DNA from: Paenibacillus stellifer
Lineage (GTDB): Bacteria > Bacillota > Bacilli > Paenibacillales > Paenibacillaceae
DNA length: 64,000 bases
Direction of reading: 5' to 3'
NCBI RefSeq assembly: GCF_000758685.1
Contig: NZ_CP009286.1
Location: 2,138,501 to 2,202,500, forward strand
The notes under the pieces were generated by a model that was not told the DNA's origin, did not search any database, and saw only the letters and a list, made by a program, of their open reading frames with translations. Shown here piece after piece: positions 1 to 9,175 of the stretch; positions within the stretch are counted from its first letter, which is position 1; the number at the start of each line of letters is the position of its first letter. Both the position numbers and the translations under genes were made by a program.

Positions 1-1259
1 GCGAGCAAATTACCATTGAAGGAGGCAAACTCCTGGTTCCGGATCATCCGGTCATTCCATTCATTGAAGGCGACGGAACGGGCCGGGATATCTGGAAGGC
101 GTCCAAGCGCGTACTCGACGCTGCGGTAGAGAAAGCTTACGGCGGCAAGAAGAGCATTGCCTGGTACGAAGTGTTCGCCGGAGAGAAGGCGTTCAATACA
201 TATGGAGAATGGCTGCCTAACGATACGCTCGAAGCAATCCGCGAATATATCGTGGCGATCAAGGGACCGCTCACGACTCCGATCGGCGGAGGCATCCGTT
301 CCCTGAATGTGGCCCTTCGTCAGGAGCTGGATCTGTATGTCTGCCTGCGTCCCGTCCGTTATTTCGACGGCGTGCCTTCTCCGGTCAAGCATCCGGAGCT
401 GGTCGACATGGTTATTTTCCGCGAGAACACGGAAGATATTTATGCCGGTATCGAATACCAGGAAGGCTCGGAGCAGGTTAAGAAGGTCATCGAATTTTTG
501 CAAAATGAAATGGGTGTAAGCAAGATCCGCTTCCCTGAGACGTCGGGCATCGGCATCAAGCCGGTATCCTCGGAAGGCTCCAAGCGTCTCGTCCGGGCAG
601 CTGTCGAATATGCGGTCAAGCATGGCCGCAAGAGCGTTACGCTTGTGCATAAAGGCAATATCATGAAGTTCACGGAAGGCGCGTTCAAGAACTGGGGCTA
701 TGAAGTGGCCGAGCAGGAATTCGGCGACAAGGTGTTCACATGGAACCAGTACGACAAGATCAAGGATGCCGAAGGTACCGACGCGGCTAATGCGGCCCAG
801 AAAGCAGCCGAGCAGGAAGGCAAAGTCATCATCAAGGACGCCATTGCGGATATCGCACTGCAGCAGGTGCTGACGCGGCCGACGGATTTCGACGTCATTG
901 CTACGCTGAACCTGAACGGCGACTACCTGTCCGATGCGCTGGCAGCGCAAATCGGCGGAATCGGCATCGCGCCTGGCGCGAACATCAACTATGTGACTGG
1001 ACATGCCATTTTTGAAGCGACTCATGGCACCGCTCCGAAATATGCCGACAAGGATGTCGTGAACCCGGGTTCGGTCGTGCTGTCCGGCGTTATGATGCTG
1101 GAGCATCTGGGCTGGCAGGAAGCCGCCGATCTGATCTACAAAGGCATGGGAACGGCGATCAACAACAAGACAGTTACCTATGATTTTGCACGTTTGATGG
1201 AAGGCGCAACCGAGCTCAAGTGTTCGGAATTCGCTGACGAAGTCATCAAGCATATGTAG
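1..1259 (+). CDS. icd: Isocitrate dehydrogenase, NADP type (5' end cut by the window)
   Basis: TCA-cycle enzyme that oxidatively decarboxylates isocitrate to 2-oxoglutarate in the cytosol. The open frame enters from the left edge (first whole codon at position 3) and reads into a typical bacterial Icd from the FIEGDGTG motif onward. Only about the first five residues of the roughly 423-residue family length are missing. Visible landmarks are the substrate loop [11 protein letters not shown], the [14 protein letters not shown] block and HGTAPKYA; the Lys-Tyr pair in the last is the known NADP-specificity determinant of bacterial Icd. A GTG at 171 is internal, not the start. In Bacillus icd sits between citZ and mdh next to phoPR; here mdh does not follow. 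Confidence 0.97.
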   Translation, partial: EQITIEGGKLLVPDHPVIPFIEGDGTGRDIWKASKRVLDAAVEKAYGGKKSIAWYEVFAGEKAFNTYGEWLPNDTLEAIREYIVAIKGPLTTPIGGGIRSLNVALRQELDLYVCLRPVRYFDGVPSPVKHPELVDMVIFRENTEDIYAGIEYQEGSEQVKKVIEFLQNEMGVSKIRFPETSGIGIKPVSSEGSKRLVRAAVEYAVKHGRKSVTLVHKGNIMKFTEGAFKNWGYEVAEQEFGDKVFTWNQYDKIKDAEGTDAANAAQKAAEQEGKVIIKDAIADIALQQVLTRPTDFDVIATLNLNGDYLSDALAAQIGGIGIAPGANINYVTGHAIFEATHGTAPKYADKDVVNPGSVVLSGVMMLEHLGWQEAADLIYKGMGTAINNKTVTYDFARLMEGATELKCSEFADEVIKHM

Positions 1260-1352
1260 TTCCGCAATTGGGCGGAGCCGGCGAAACTTGTAACGGCTTG
1301 GACCATGTGTTACGGGACCATCCTTCCGTTATTGACAATTATATGAACGAGA

Positions 1353-1388
1353 AACCTCGCTTTATGTGGATAAAGCGGGGTTTTTCTT
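1353..1388 (+). terminator. Intrinsic terminator of icd
   Basis: A 12-bp stem (AACCTCGCTTTA pairing with TAAAGCGGGGTT, one G-U) around a 6-nt loop is followed by a T-rich run. It lies 93 bp past the icd stop. Confidence 0.9.
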
Positions 1389-1462
1389 TTGGAATGATAG
1401 TCGATTTGCTATAATATCGTTAGATGTAACATAAATCATAGTAATGTTGGGAGGATCGTGTT

Positions 1463-1894
1463 ATGGACTGGCATGTGCTAATGTTTCTACATATGATCGG
1501 TACGGTGGCGCTCGGCTTCTATCTGGTGCTGCCTTTTGTTCTCAGCAAGGCTGAGAAGCTGTCGTCTGCGGCCAAGGAAGGCACACTCAGCGCGATCGGC
1601 GGTTTCAACCGCTTTGCCCAATACGGGCTTGTCATCCAGCTGCTGACCGGCGGCTACATGATGACCAAGAAAGATGATCTTTCGGTACCCTGGATGATCA
1701 TCGTTACGCTGCTGCTGCTTGCGATGTTCGCACTTGCCGGCATTATGGGCAAACCCCTCCGCCTGGCCGCAAATGGCATGAAGGAGAACCGCGATGTCAC
1801 AAGCGAAACCGGCAAAATCCGGACGCTCAGCGCCCTGCTGGCGGTATTGCTGCTCGTGATGCTGTTCTTCATGGTGTTTAACGAGATTATCTAA
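1463..1894 (+). CDS. Small integral membrane protein, four predicted helices
   Basis: A 143-residue protein of unknown function. Hydrophobic stretches lie near residues 5-26, 50-68, 74-95 and 121-142, with a short basic loop around residues 98-115. There is no signal peptidase or catalytic motif that I recognise. The start is supported by GGGAGG ending about 10 nt before the ATG. It stands alone between two intrinsic terminators, so it is probably monocistronic. It may belong to one of the small DUF membrane families common in Bacillales, but I cannot name which. Confidence 0.8.
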   Translation: MDWHVLMFLHMIGTVALGFYLVLPFVLSKAEKLSSAAKEGTLSAIGGFNRFAQYGLVIQLLTGGYMMTKKDDLSVPWMIIVTLLLLAMFALAGIMGKPLRLAANGMKENRDVTSETGKIRTLSALLAVLLLVMLFFMVFNEII

Positions 1895-1918
1895 AGAATT
1901 GCTGCCTCTCGTATGTTT

Positions 1919-1966
1919 GAAGCTGAACTGCGGTCATTCCGGTGACCTCGGCTCAGCTTCTTTTTG
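1919..1966 (+). terminator. Intrinsic terminator
   Basis: Outer arms GAAGCTGA and TCAGCTTC enclose a second pairing (GGTCA with TGACC) and are followed directly by five T. It ends the small membrane protein gene. Confidence 0.88.
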
Positions 1967-2105
1967 CTGTTTGAGCCTTTTTCGATTGGTTAAGTAAATT
2001 TACATAATGGCTGGAACAACTGAAAGAACCGGTATATTAGCAATTAATCCAGCCATCCTAAAGAAAGTGCGGGCCAGCCAGACAACTACGAGAGGAGAAT
2101 GAGAT

Positions 2106-2978
2106 ATGCCCGAGAGCAATTTGAGCAACCTGAAGACTTTGCCGCCCCAGCATCAGAATCACCAGCCCGGCCTTGAGTCGGAAATGACGCCGCCTCCCAA
2201 GTATGAGCCTAAAGACTACAAGGCGGCGGGCAAGCTGCTGGGCAAGGCAGCTCTTATTACGGGAGGAGACAGCGGGATCGGCCGTGCGGTGGCGGTAGCT
2301 TTTGCCAAAGAAGGCGCCGATGTGGTGATTTCGTATCTGAATGAGCATACCGATGCAGAGGAGACGAAACGCCAGGTCGAGCAGGAAGGACGCAAGTGCA
2401 TACTCGTGTCCGGCGACATCGGTGTAGAAGCCTTTTGCCAGGACCTCATCAACAAAACCGTGGAAGGGCTCGGCAAGCTGGACATTCTGATCAACAATGC
2501 CGCTGAGCAGCATCCGCAGGAGAAGATCGAATATATTACGAACGAACAGCTGGAACGGACATTCCGCACGAATATTTTCTCGATGTTCTATTTGACGAAG
2601 GCGGCGATGCCCCATCTGGGACAAGGCTCAACCATCGTAAATACGACTTCGATAACGGCTTACCGGGGCAGCCCTCAGCTGCTGGACTATTCCGCAACAA
2701 AAGGCGCCATTCTGGCGTTCACCCGGTCCCTGTCCATGAACCTTATAAGCAAGGGCATTCGCGTCAACGCGGTAGCGCCGGGGCCGATCTGGACGCCGCT
2801 CATTCCGTCCACGTTCGACGAGAAGAAAGTCAGCGAGTTCGGCGCTTCGCAGCCGATGAAGCGTCCGGGTCAGCCGGAGGAGCTGGCTCCCGCCTTTGTG
2901 TATCTGGCATCCGACGATTCGTCGTATGTCAGCGGCCAGGTGATGCATGTTAACGGCGGCGAAATTGTAGGCAGCTAA
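2106..2978 (+). CDS. SDR family oxidoreductase, general-stress YdaD/YhdF type
   Basis: A 290-residue short-chain dehydrogenase with an extended N-terminus of about 45 Pro/Gln-rich residues. It has the cofactor motif TGGDSGIG at residues 52-59, an NNAA motif, a catalytic Ser within TTSIT and the YSATK Tyr/Lys pair. The long N-terminal extension and the VNGGEI end match the Bacillus YdaD/YhdF/YhxC subgroup, whose members are sigma-B stress proteins with poorly known substrates. The start is preceded by GAGAGGAGA at good spacing. The gene is monocistronic, with a 160-bp upstream gap in which I could not confirm a sigma-B promoter. Substrate unknown. Confidence 0.92.
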   Translation: MPESNLSNLKTLPPQHQNHQPGLESEMTPPPKYEPKDYKAAGKLLGKAALITGGDSGIGRAVAVAFAKEGADVVISYLNEHTDAEETKRQVEQEGRKCILVSGDIGVEAFCQDLINKTVEGLGKLDILINNAAEQHPQEKIEYITNEQLERTFRTNIFSMFYLTKAAMPHLGQGSTIVNTTSITAYRGSPQLLDYSATKGAILAFTRSLSMNLISKGIRVNAVAPGPIWTPLIPSTFDEKKVSEFGASQPMKRPGQPEELAPAFVYLASDDSSYVSGQVMHVNGGEIVGS

Positions 2979-3084
2979 TCGAACGCGGCTAATCTTAGGC
3001 GGTACAGCCCTTTTATAACAAAAGGGATAGGATTTGCTGGGAATATATGCTACACTACCTGTGGTTACTCAATTTCATAGTCGT

Positions 3085-3172
3085 TGACACTGGGGGCGCC
3101 GCAAGGCTGAGACGAACGTTTAAGTTCGGACCCTTCGAACCTGATCTGGTTTATACCAGCGTAGGGAAGTGA
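3085..3172 (+). promoter_or_regulatory. TPP riboswitch (THI box)
   Basis: The conserved THI-box blocks appear in order: CTGGGGGCGCC near 3090, GGCTGAGA at 3105-3112, ACCCTTCGAACCTGATCTGG at 3130-3149 and ACCAGCGTAGGGAAGTG up to 3171. It lies upstream of the thiazole operon and ends about 50 nt before a strong intrinsic terminator. Repression by premature termination when thiamine pyrophosphate binds is the expected mode. Expression platform assignment is inference. Confidence 0.97.
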
Positions 3173-3223
3173 GAGCGAATGGACGTTTATTCAGCCTTTG
3201 TGGTTCAGTTAACGCGATTTCCG

Positions 3224-3251
3224 CCGCCTTCCTTCGGGAGGGCGGTTTTTT
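3224..3251 (+). terminator. Riboswitch-controlled terminator
   Basis: Arms CCGCCTTCC and GGAGGGCGG (one G-U) close a TTCG tetraloop and are followed by six T. It sits between the TPP aptamer and the tenI start, as expected for the off-state terminator. Confidence 0.92.
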
Positions 3252-3303
3252 GCATCTGGGAATGAGAAGCGGCGCACAGTGCCTAGAGAAAGGAGCTATA
3301 TCC

Positions 3304-3981
3304 ATGCGTCCCGAGATCCATCTGGTGTCCCAAGGAGACATGAACCTCGAATCTCTTCTTGCGATTGCCGCCGGGGTACATCCTTTCGTGGATTTTATTC
3401 ATTTGCGGGAAAAAAGAATCACTGCGAAGGAGCTGCTTCGGCTTGTGGAGGAAATGGCAGAGCACGGCGTTCCGCTCGGAAAAATGATCGTGAACGACCG
3501 GCTGGATGTCGCGCTGGCCTCCGGGGCGGGAGGTGTGCAGCTTGCCGGACACAGCCTGCCGGCCTCAGCAGCAAGGAGGATTGCTCCCGGCATCCGCCTG
3601 GGATGCTCTGTTCATTCGCCGGAAGAGGCGGCCTTGGCGGCAAGGGAAGGAGCGGATTTCTGCCTGTACGGCCATGTCTATGCCTCGGCGAGCAAGCCCG
3701 GTCTTCCTGCGAGAGGGATTGGCGGACTTCAGGCAGCGGTTCGCGCCTGTCCGGCTCCCGTCATCGCCATCGGCGGTATCGGGCCGGAGCTGGCGGGAGA
3801 AGTGCTGCGTACAGGAGCGGCCGGGTTCGCGGTTCTGTCCGGCATTTGCGGGGCTGAAGATCCGGTGTCGGCAGCGAGAGCTTACCGTGAGGCGGCGGAG
3901 GCCGCAATGAAGGGTGAGGCAGCGGAGGCTGCAATGAAGGAAATTACGGAAGGAGATGTTGGCGTTGAAGGTGGTAATTAA
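3304..3981 (+). CDS. tenI: Thiazole tautomerase TenI
   Basis: Converts the ThiG product to the aromatic carboxythiazole tautomer used in thiamine synthesis. The protein looks like ThiE but lacks its conserved QDD-type motif. It carries the TenI signature GHVY...GLPARG with the candidate catalytic His at residue 124, matching the GHVF histidine of Bacillus TenI. The frame is open from 3169, but ATG 3304 follows AAAGGAGC and lies beyond the terminator, so it is the real start (225 residues). The C-terminus carries a tandem EAAEAAMK duplication over the last 25 or so residues. First gene of the operon; it overlaps thiS by 26 bp. Confidence 0.9.
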   Translation: MRPEIHLVSQGDMNLESLLAIAAGVHPFVDFIHLREKRITAKELLRLVEEMAEHGVPLGKMIVNDRLDVALASGAGGVQLAGHSLPASAARRIAPGIRLGCSVHSPEEAALAAREGADFCLYGHVYASASKPGLPARGIGGLQAAVRACPAPVIAIGGIGPELAGEVLRTGAAGFAVLSGICGAEDPVSAARAYREAAEAAMKGEAAEAAMKEITEGDVGVEGGN

Positions 3982-4168
3982 CGGAGAGGAAACCTTGCTC
4001 CCTGAGGAATGCGGGACGCTAGCCGGGCTTCTCCGGCTTCCGGAATGGAAGGACCGGAGACTGGTTGTGGAATTGAACGGAGAGATCGTCAGCCGGGAGG
4101 AATATGACCAACTGTCGCTTAACAATGGCGACCGGATCGAGCTGGTGCATTTTGTGGGGGGAGGCTGA
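3956..4168 (+). CDS. thiS: Sulfur carrier protein ThiS
   Basis: A 70-residue ubiquitin-like sulfur carrier. The C-terminus ends VGGG; the terminal Gly-Gly is adenylated by ThiF and converted to thiocarboxylate to donate sulfur to ThiG. The ATG lies just after GGAAGGAG and inside the 3' end of tenI, so translation is probably coupled. It ends two bases before the thiF start. Length and tail fit the family. Confidence 0.95.
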   Translation: MLALKVVINGEETLLPEECGTLAGLLRLPEWKDRRLVVELNGEIVSREEYDQLSLNNGDRIELVHFVGGG

Positions 4169-4170
4169 TC

Positions 4171-5205
4171 ATGAGCATGAAACCTGATGAGGAGAGCCGT
4201 TACAGCAGGCAGGAGCGCTTCTATGGAATCGGCGCCGAAGGCCAGCGCAGACTGGCGGAGAAGAAGGTCTTGATCGTTGGAGCGGGCGCTCTAGGCTCGG
4301 CATGTGCGGAGACGATGGTCCGCTCGGGGGTAGGCCGCGTTACGCTCGTTGACCGCGATTATGTGGAGTGGAGCAATTTGCAGCGGCAGAATTTATATGA
4401 CGAGGCGGATGCCGCCGAGCATATGCCGAAAGCGGCTGCGGCCGCGCGAAGGCTGCGGAGTGTCAATTCGGCGGTTGAAGTGGAGGGCATCGTCGCCGAT
4501 ATTACAGCGGGTGACATCGCTCTCTATATGGACGGCGTCGATCTTGTTCTGGACGCCTCCGACAATTTTGAGGTTCGGATGATTCTGAACGATATTACCG
4601 CCAAAATGGACATCCCCTGGATATACGGAGCCTGTACCGGCAGCTATGGGCTGTCGATGACAATCGTCCCAGGGCAGAGCGCCTGTCTGCATTGTCTGAT
4701 GGACGGAATACCCGGAGGGACGGATACATGCGATACGGCAGGCATTATCGGACCTGCCGTACAGATGACCGCCGCTTTTCAGACTGCCGAGGCGCTGAAA
4801 TGGCTGTCAGGCCGTACGGAAGCGCTGCGGGGCACGTTGGTCTCCTTCGACCTGTGGACGAACCGTCACTCGTCCGTCCGCACGGACAAGCTGAAGCGAG
4901 CCGATTGTCCGTCTTGCGGGACGAGCCGGACCTATCCGTATCTGTCTGCAGCCTCCCACACCAGGACGGCTGTCCTGTGCGGACGGGATACGGTGCAGAT
5001 TTCTCCGCCCGCGCCGCTCAAGCTGGACCTGGAGGAGTGGGGAAGACGGCTGGCTCCTTATGGAAGAGTGGAGCGGAATCCGTTCATGCTTTCTTTTACA
5101 GCGGATCACCGCCGGCTGGCGGTGTTTCCGGACGGACGCGTCCTCGTTCACGGAACCGGCGATCCGGCGGAGGCGCGTTCGCTGTATCATCGCTATTTCG
5201 GGTAA
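4171..5205 (+). CDS. thiF: ThiF-type sulfur carrier adenylyltransferase
   Basis: E1-like enzyme that adenylates the ThiS C-terminus. The nucleotide-binding motif GAGALG is at residues 37-42, followed by VDRDYVEWSNLQRQ, the usual Asp/Arg/Gln cluster. CLHC and CPSC are the zinc ligand pairs. At 344 residues it resembles MoeB/ThiF proteins; the position between thiS and thiG makes ThiF the better call. It starts 2 bp after the thiS stop with GGGGGAGG as ribosome binding site. The last 100 or so residues are an extra C-terminal segment without a domain I recognise. Confidence 0.94.
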   Translation: MSMKPDEESRYSRQERFYGIGAEGQRRLAEKKVLIVGAGALGSACAETMVRSGVGRVTLVDRDYVEWSNLQRQNLYDEADAAEHMPKAAAAARRLRSVNSAVEVEGIVADITAGDIALYMDGVDLVLDASDNFEVRMILNDITAKMDIPWIYGACTGSYGLSMTIVPGQSACLHCLMDGIPGGTDTCDTAGIIGPAVQMTAAFQTAEALKWLSGRTEALRGTLVSFDLWTNRHSSVRTDKLKRADCPSCGTSRTYPYLSAASHTRTAVLCGRDTVQISPPAPLKLDLEEWGRRLAPYGRVERNPFMLSFTADHRRLAVFPDGRVLVHGTGDPAEARSLYHRYFG

Positions 5206-5263
5206 TTCGCACCATGAAGCTTATGTTATGAAATCCTAATGGGAATCAAGGAGGAATTATTCA

Positions 5264-6037
5264 ATGTCACAGGATCTCTTTCATATCGGCGGCAAAAGCC
5301 TGAGCAGCCGCCTGTTCATCGGCACAGGCAAGTACAGCCGCAATACGCTGATTCCGGAGGTTGTGGAAGCCTCCGGATCGGAGGTCATTACCGTAGCTCT
5401 CCGGAGAATCGATCCCGCTTCCCGTGAGGAAAATATTCTTACGCATATTCCTCCTCATATGACACTGCTTCCGAACACGTCCGGAGCGCGAACTGCGGAG
5501 GAGGCGGTGCGCATCGCACGGCTGGCAAGAGCCGCCGGTATGGGGAATTGGGTGAAGATCGAAGTGATCAATGATCAGAAGTATCTCCTGCCGGACAATC
5601 TGGAGACGGTCAAGGCTACGGAAATTCTGGCGGCGGAAGGCTTCATCGTGCTGCCCTATATGAGCCCCGATCTGTCGGCAGCGCTCCGGCTGAGAGATGT
5701 CGGCGCCGCAGCGGTCATGCCGCTGGGCGCTCCCATCGGCAGCAACCGGGGGCTTAAGACGAAGGAACTGGTCGGCATCCTGATCGAAGAGGCCGGACTG
5801 CCAGTCATTGTGGACGCCGGTATCGGCCGCCCGTCCGAGGCGGCCGAGGCGATGGAGATGGGCGCCGCCGCTGTGCTGCTTAACACGGCGATTGCCACCG
5901 CCCGCGATCCGCTTCTGATGGCCGAAGCGTTCCGCGGCGCCGTCGCTTCGGGACGGCAGGCTTATCTGGCAGGCCTTGGCGCGGTCCGGAATGCGGCCGA
6001 GGCTTCCTCGCCGCTGACCGGATTCCTGAGCGTTTAG
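5264..6037 (+). CDS. thiG: Thiazole synthase ThiG
   Basis: Builds the thiazole phosphate ring from deoxyxylulose phosphate, dehydroglycine and ThiS thiocarboxylate. A 257-residue TIM-barrel protein. The Schiff-base lysine is K98 in NWVKIEVI, and the phosphate-binding loops include PLGAPIGSN and DAGIG. AAGGAGG precedes the ATG. There are 58 bp between thiF and thiG; the 12 bp to thiH argues for one transcript. Confidence 0.97.
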   Translation: MSQDLFHIGGKSLSSRLFIGTGKYSRNTLIPEVVEASGSEVITVALRRIDPASREENILTHIPPHMTLLPNTSGARTAEEAVRIARLARAAGMGNWVKIEVINDQKYLLPDNLETVKATEILAAEGFIVLPYMSPDLSAALRLRDVGAAAVMPLGAPIGSNRGLKTKELVGILIEEAGLPVIVDAGIGRPSEAAEAMEMGAAAVLLNTAIATARDPLLMAEAFRGAVASGRQAYLAGLGAVRNAAEASSPLTGFLSV

Positions 6038-6049
6038 GAGGGGCGGATC

Positions 6050-7165
6050 ATGAGCTTTTACGATACCCTTCTGAAGCTGGAAAGTATGCCGCTCGGTGAG
6101 CAATCCGGACAATATGGAAGAAATGATGTGGAACGGGCGTTGTCCCGCGAGAAGCTGGACCCGGAGGATCTTCTAGCCCTCTTGTCTCCGGCGGCTGTCC
6201 CGTATCTGGAGGAAATGGCCCAGAAGGCGCACCGTATTACCCGTGCTCATTTCGGCTACGCCGTCCAGCTGTTCACGCCGATGTACGTGGCGGATTATTG
6301 TGTCAATCAATGCACCTACTGCAGCTTCAGCGTTGAGCATGATTTTGCGCGGAAGAAGCTGACGATGGAGGAGGTCGATCGCGAGGCGTCTGCGATTGCC
6401 GCGACAGGCCTAAGGCATATTCTCCTGCTGACAGGTGAATCCCGGAAGGATTCGCCTGTCAGTTATGTCAAGGAATGCGCGGGGGTTCTACGCAGGCATT
6501 TCTCGTCTGTAAGCATTGAGGTCAACCCGCTGTCGCTTGAGGAATACCGTGAGCTCGCGGCATGCGGAGTTGACGGGCTTACCATGTTCCAGGAGGTGTA
6601 CGACCGGGAGACCTATGCCCGTCTGCATGTTAAAGGGCCGAAGCGGAACTTCAGAGCCCGGCTGGACGCGCCGGAGCGCGGCTGCCAGGCCGGATTCCGC
6701 TCCGTGACCATCGGCGCGCTGCTCGGTCTGTCCGACTGGCGCCGCGAAGCGTTCATGACGGCCATGCATGCCCGGTATCTCCAGGACCGCTATCCGGGAA
6801 CCGAGATTAGCATTGCACCTCCCCGTTTCCGTCCATACCTGGGCAGCTTCAGTCCGGAATCGGATGTAACGGACCGCGCGCTCGTGCAGATTATCCTTGC
6901 CTACCGTCTATTCCTGCCCCGTTCGGGCCTTACTCTGTCGACCCGCGAACCCGCTGCGCTGCGGGACCGGCTGGTGCATCTGGGCATCACGAAAATCTCG
7001 GCGGGAGTGACGACGGAGGTGGGCGGCCATACAGGAGGCGGGGGCACGCCGCAGTTCGAGATTTCCGATGAACGGAGCGTGCCGGAAATCCGGGAGATGC
7101 TGTACCGGAGCGGCCTTCAGCCGGTGTTCAAGGATTGGGACATCCTGGCCGAAGCACCGGTCTGA
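6050..7165 (+). CDS. thiH: 2-iminoacetate synthase ThiH (radical SAM)
   Basis: Cleaves tyrosine to dehydroglycine and p-cresol, supplying the glycine imine for ThiG. The radical-SAM iron-sulfur motif CX3CX2C is at C84, C88 and C91 (YCVNQCTYC), in a 371-residue protein of normal ThiH size. Aerobic Bacillus species use the oxygen-dependent glycine oxidase ThiO for this step. Finding the oxygen-sensitive ThiH beside tenI suggests thiazole synthesis suited to low oxygen. AGGAGGGG precedes the ATG. Last gene of the TPP-controlled operon. Confidence 0.96.
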   Translation: MSFYDTLLKLESMPLGEQSGQYGRNDVERALSREKLDPEDLLALLSPAAVPYLEEMAQKAHRITRAHFGYAVQLFTPMYVADYCVNQCTYCSFSVEHDFARKKLTMEEVDREASAIAATGLRHILLLTGESRKDSPVSYVKECAGVLRRHFSSVSIEVNPLSLEEYRELAACGVDGLTMFQEVYDRETYARLHVKGPKRNFRARLDAPERGCQAGFRSVTIGALLGLSDWRREAFMTAMHARYLQDRYPGTEISIAPPRFRPYLGSFSPESDVTDRALVQIILAYRLFLPRSGLTLSTREPAALRDRLVHLGITKISAGVTTEVGGHTGGGGTPQFEISDERSVPEIREMLYRSGLQPVFKDWDILAEAPV

Positions 7166-7284
7166 CAAAATCTTATATTTGAAGCAGTCTCTATCGCCGC
7201 CGTTCCGATATGATATGATAGATTCAGAATGGAATCTGACTATATCCACATGATTATCGGGACGACGGAGAGGAGCATGATGCA

Positions 7285-8847
7285 ATGCGGCGGTTTGAAG
7301 ACAGCCTGTACGAACTGATTGTTGAAACATCCACCAACCTGCCGGGCGATGTACGCCGGGCGATAGCCGAGGGGCGCAGCCGGGAAGACCGGGCCTCGCG
7401 CTCGGGCCTTGCGCTCGCGACCATCGCGCAGAATATTGGCATGGCAGAGATGGAGGTATCGCCGATCTGCCAGGATACAGGCATGCCTACCTTTATCATC
7501 CATACGCCGGTGGGCGTCAATCAGCTTGCGATCAAGCGGGATATCGAAGCCGCCGTCCGGAAAGCGACGAAGGAAGGCAAGCTGCGGCCGAATTCCGTCG
7601 ATTCGCTGACCGGGGCGAACAGCGGCGATAATCTGGGCGGGGGAACGCCGGTCGTCCATTTTGAACAGTGGGAAGAAGATCAAATCGATGTCCGCCTGAT
7701 TCTAAAGGGTGGCGGCTGCGAGAACAAGAATATCCAGTACAGCCTTCCCGCTGAGCTCGAAGGCTTGGGCAAGGCCGGACGCGACCTGGACGGCATCCGC
7801 AAGTGCATTTTACACGCTGTGTATCAGGCTCAAGGCCAAGGCTGTAGCGCCGGCTTCATCGGCGTGGGCATCGGTGGCGACCGGGCCTCGGGCTATGAGC
7901 TTGCCAAGAAGCAACTGTTCCGGAAGACGGGCGATACGAACCCGGTGCCGGAGCTGGCCGAGCTGGAGGACTACGTACTGGAGCATGCCAATGAGCTCGG
8001 TATCGGAACGATGGGCTTCGGTGGTGAAGTGACGCTGCTGGGCTGCAAAATCGGCGTGATGAACCGGCTGCCGGCCAGTTTCTTCGTCTCCGTGGCGTAT
8101 AACTGCTGGGCGTTCCGGCGCCAGGGGTTGCTGCTCGACGCCGGGACCGGTGAAATCCGCGAGTGGCTGTACGAACGCGGAACAGGCATTTCCGTCGAGG
8201 AGGAAGGAGCGGCAACCGAAGCCGCAGCGGAGGCAGCGCCGGAAGCGGTACCTGATGCGCCTCCTTCCCGCGAGGTCCGGCTGACCACGCCGATTAGTGA
8301 AGAGGACATCCGCTCCCTCCGCGTCGGGGATGTGGTCATTCTCTCGGGTGAAATGCACACCGGACGCGATGCGCTGCATAAGCATCTCATCGATCACGAC
8401 TCCCCGGTGGACCTCGGCGGGGGCGTCATCTACCACTGCGGCCCCGTCATGCTGAACGATGAGGCTGGCTGGCATGTGAAGGCAGCGGGACCGACGACGA
8501 GCATCCGCGAGGAGCCGTATCAGGCCGACATTATCCGCAAATTCGGCATCCGGGCCGTCATCGGCAAGGGCGGCATGGGAGCGAAGACGCTTCAGGCGCT
8601 GGGCGAGCATGGCGCCGTCTATTTGAATGCGATCGGCGGAGCGGCCCAGTATTACGCCGAATGCATCAAGAACGTGAACGGCGCCGATTTCATGGAGTTC
8701 GGCATTCCGGAGGCGATGTGGCATCTGCAGGTCGAGGGCTTTGCGGCGATCGTCACTATGGATTCGCACGGCGGCAGCTTGCATGCGGATGTCGAGAAGA
8801 ATTCGGCCGAGAAGCTCGCCGCATTCCGCGAGCCGGTGTTTAAGTAA
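7285..8847 (+). CDS. fumA: Class I fumarate hydratase, fused alpha and beta parts
   Basis: Interconverts fumarate and malate with a 4Fe-4S cluster. The N-terminal alpha-type part begins around residue 1, with the cluster cysteine C62 in CQDTG and further Cys in GGCEN and GQGCSAG. An Ala/Glu-rich linker of about 25 residues (near 305-330) leads into the beta-type part (VGDVVILSGEMHTGRDALHKHL). At 520 residues it matches FumA/FumB of E. coli. GGAGAGGAG ends 9 nt before ATG 7285. Nearby ATGs at 7277 and 7280 are out of frame. A 6-bp inverted repeat (7220-7237) lies upstream. Like ThiH it is an oxygen-sensitive type. A tartrate dehydratase activity cannot be excluded. Confidence 0.93.
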   Translation: MRRFEDSLYELIVETSTNLPGDVRRAIAEGRSREDRASRSGLALATIAQNIGMAEMEVSPICQDTGMPTFIIHTPVGVNQLAIKRDIEAAVRKATKEGKLRPNSVDSLTGANSGDNLGGGTPVVHFEQWEEDQIDVRLILKGGGCENKNIQYSLPAELEGLGKAGRDLDGIRKCILHAVYQAQGQGCSAGFIGVGIGGDRASGYELAKKQLFRKTGDTNPVPELAELEDYVLEHANELGIGTMGFGGEVTLLGCKIGVMNRLPASFFVSVAYNCWAFRRQGLLLDAGTGEIREWLYERGTGISVEEEGAATEAAAEAAPEAVPDAPPSREVRLTTPISEEDIRSLRVGDVVILSGEMHTGRDALHKHLIDHDSPVDLGGGVIYHCGPVMLNDEAGWHVKAAGPTTSIREEPYQADIIRKFGIRAVIGKGGMGAKTLQALGEHGAVYLNAIGGAAQYYAECIKNVNGADFMEFGIPEAMWHLQVEGFAAIVTMDSHGGSLHADVEKNSAEKLAAFREPVFK

Positions 8848-8877
8848 ATTAATTCAAGCAATCCAGGCAATACGGAA

Positions 8878-8902
8878 GGGCCGGGCATCGAATGCCCGGC
8901 CC
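8878..8902 (+). terminator. GC-rich hairpin after the fumarase gene
   Basis: A perfect 11-bp stem (GGGCCGGGCAT with ATGCCCGGCCC) on a 3-nt loop. No long T run follows, so it may act as a weak terminator or 3' stabiliser. Confidence 0.6.
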
Positions 8903-8963
8903 CTGTTAGTCTGCTTGTCGATTTGCGACCGCCATCCGTCATGCTGGTCTACCAGCTTTGGCC

Positions 8964-9004
8964 GAGTGCTGAGTGCTGAGTGCTGAGTGCTGAGTGCTGA
9001 GTGC
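8964..9004 (+). repeat. Heptamer tandem repeat (GAGTGCT)n
   Basis: Five perfect copies of GAGTGCT and one degenerate copy run head to tail in the gap before phoR. Copy number of such short repeats can vary by slippage. The rest of the 328-bp gap holds only the hairpin at 8878 and no gene that I can see. Confidence 0.95.
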
Positions 9005-9175
9005 CGGGTGCAGAGGGTCGGTGGCTCGGGGTTGATGGGCCGGACACGGAAGGAGTGCGTCCCAGGCTCAGTCTTAACCGTTCCTGAAATGACCGCTGGC
9101 GTTCTCTCCGGTTTCCGGCTACCATAGAAGACGGAAGAAAGAGCTGAAGCAAGAGGGAGAGAGAGGCAGCAGACC

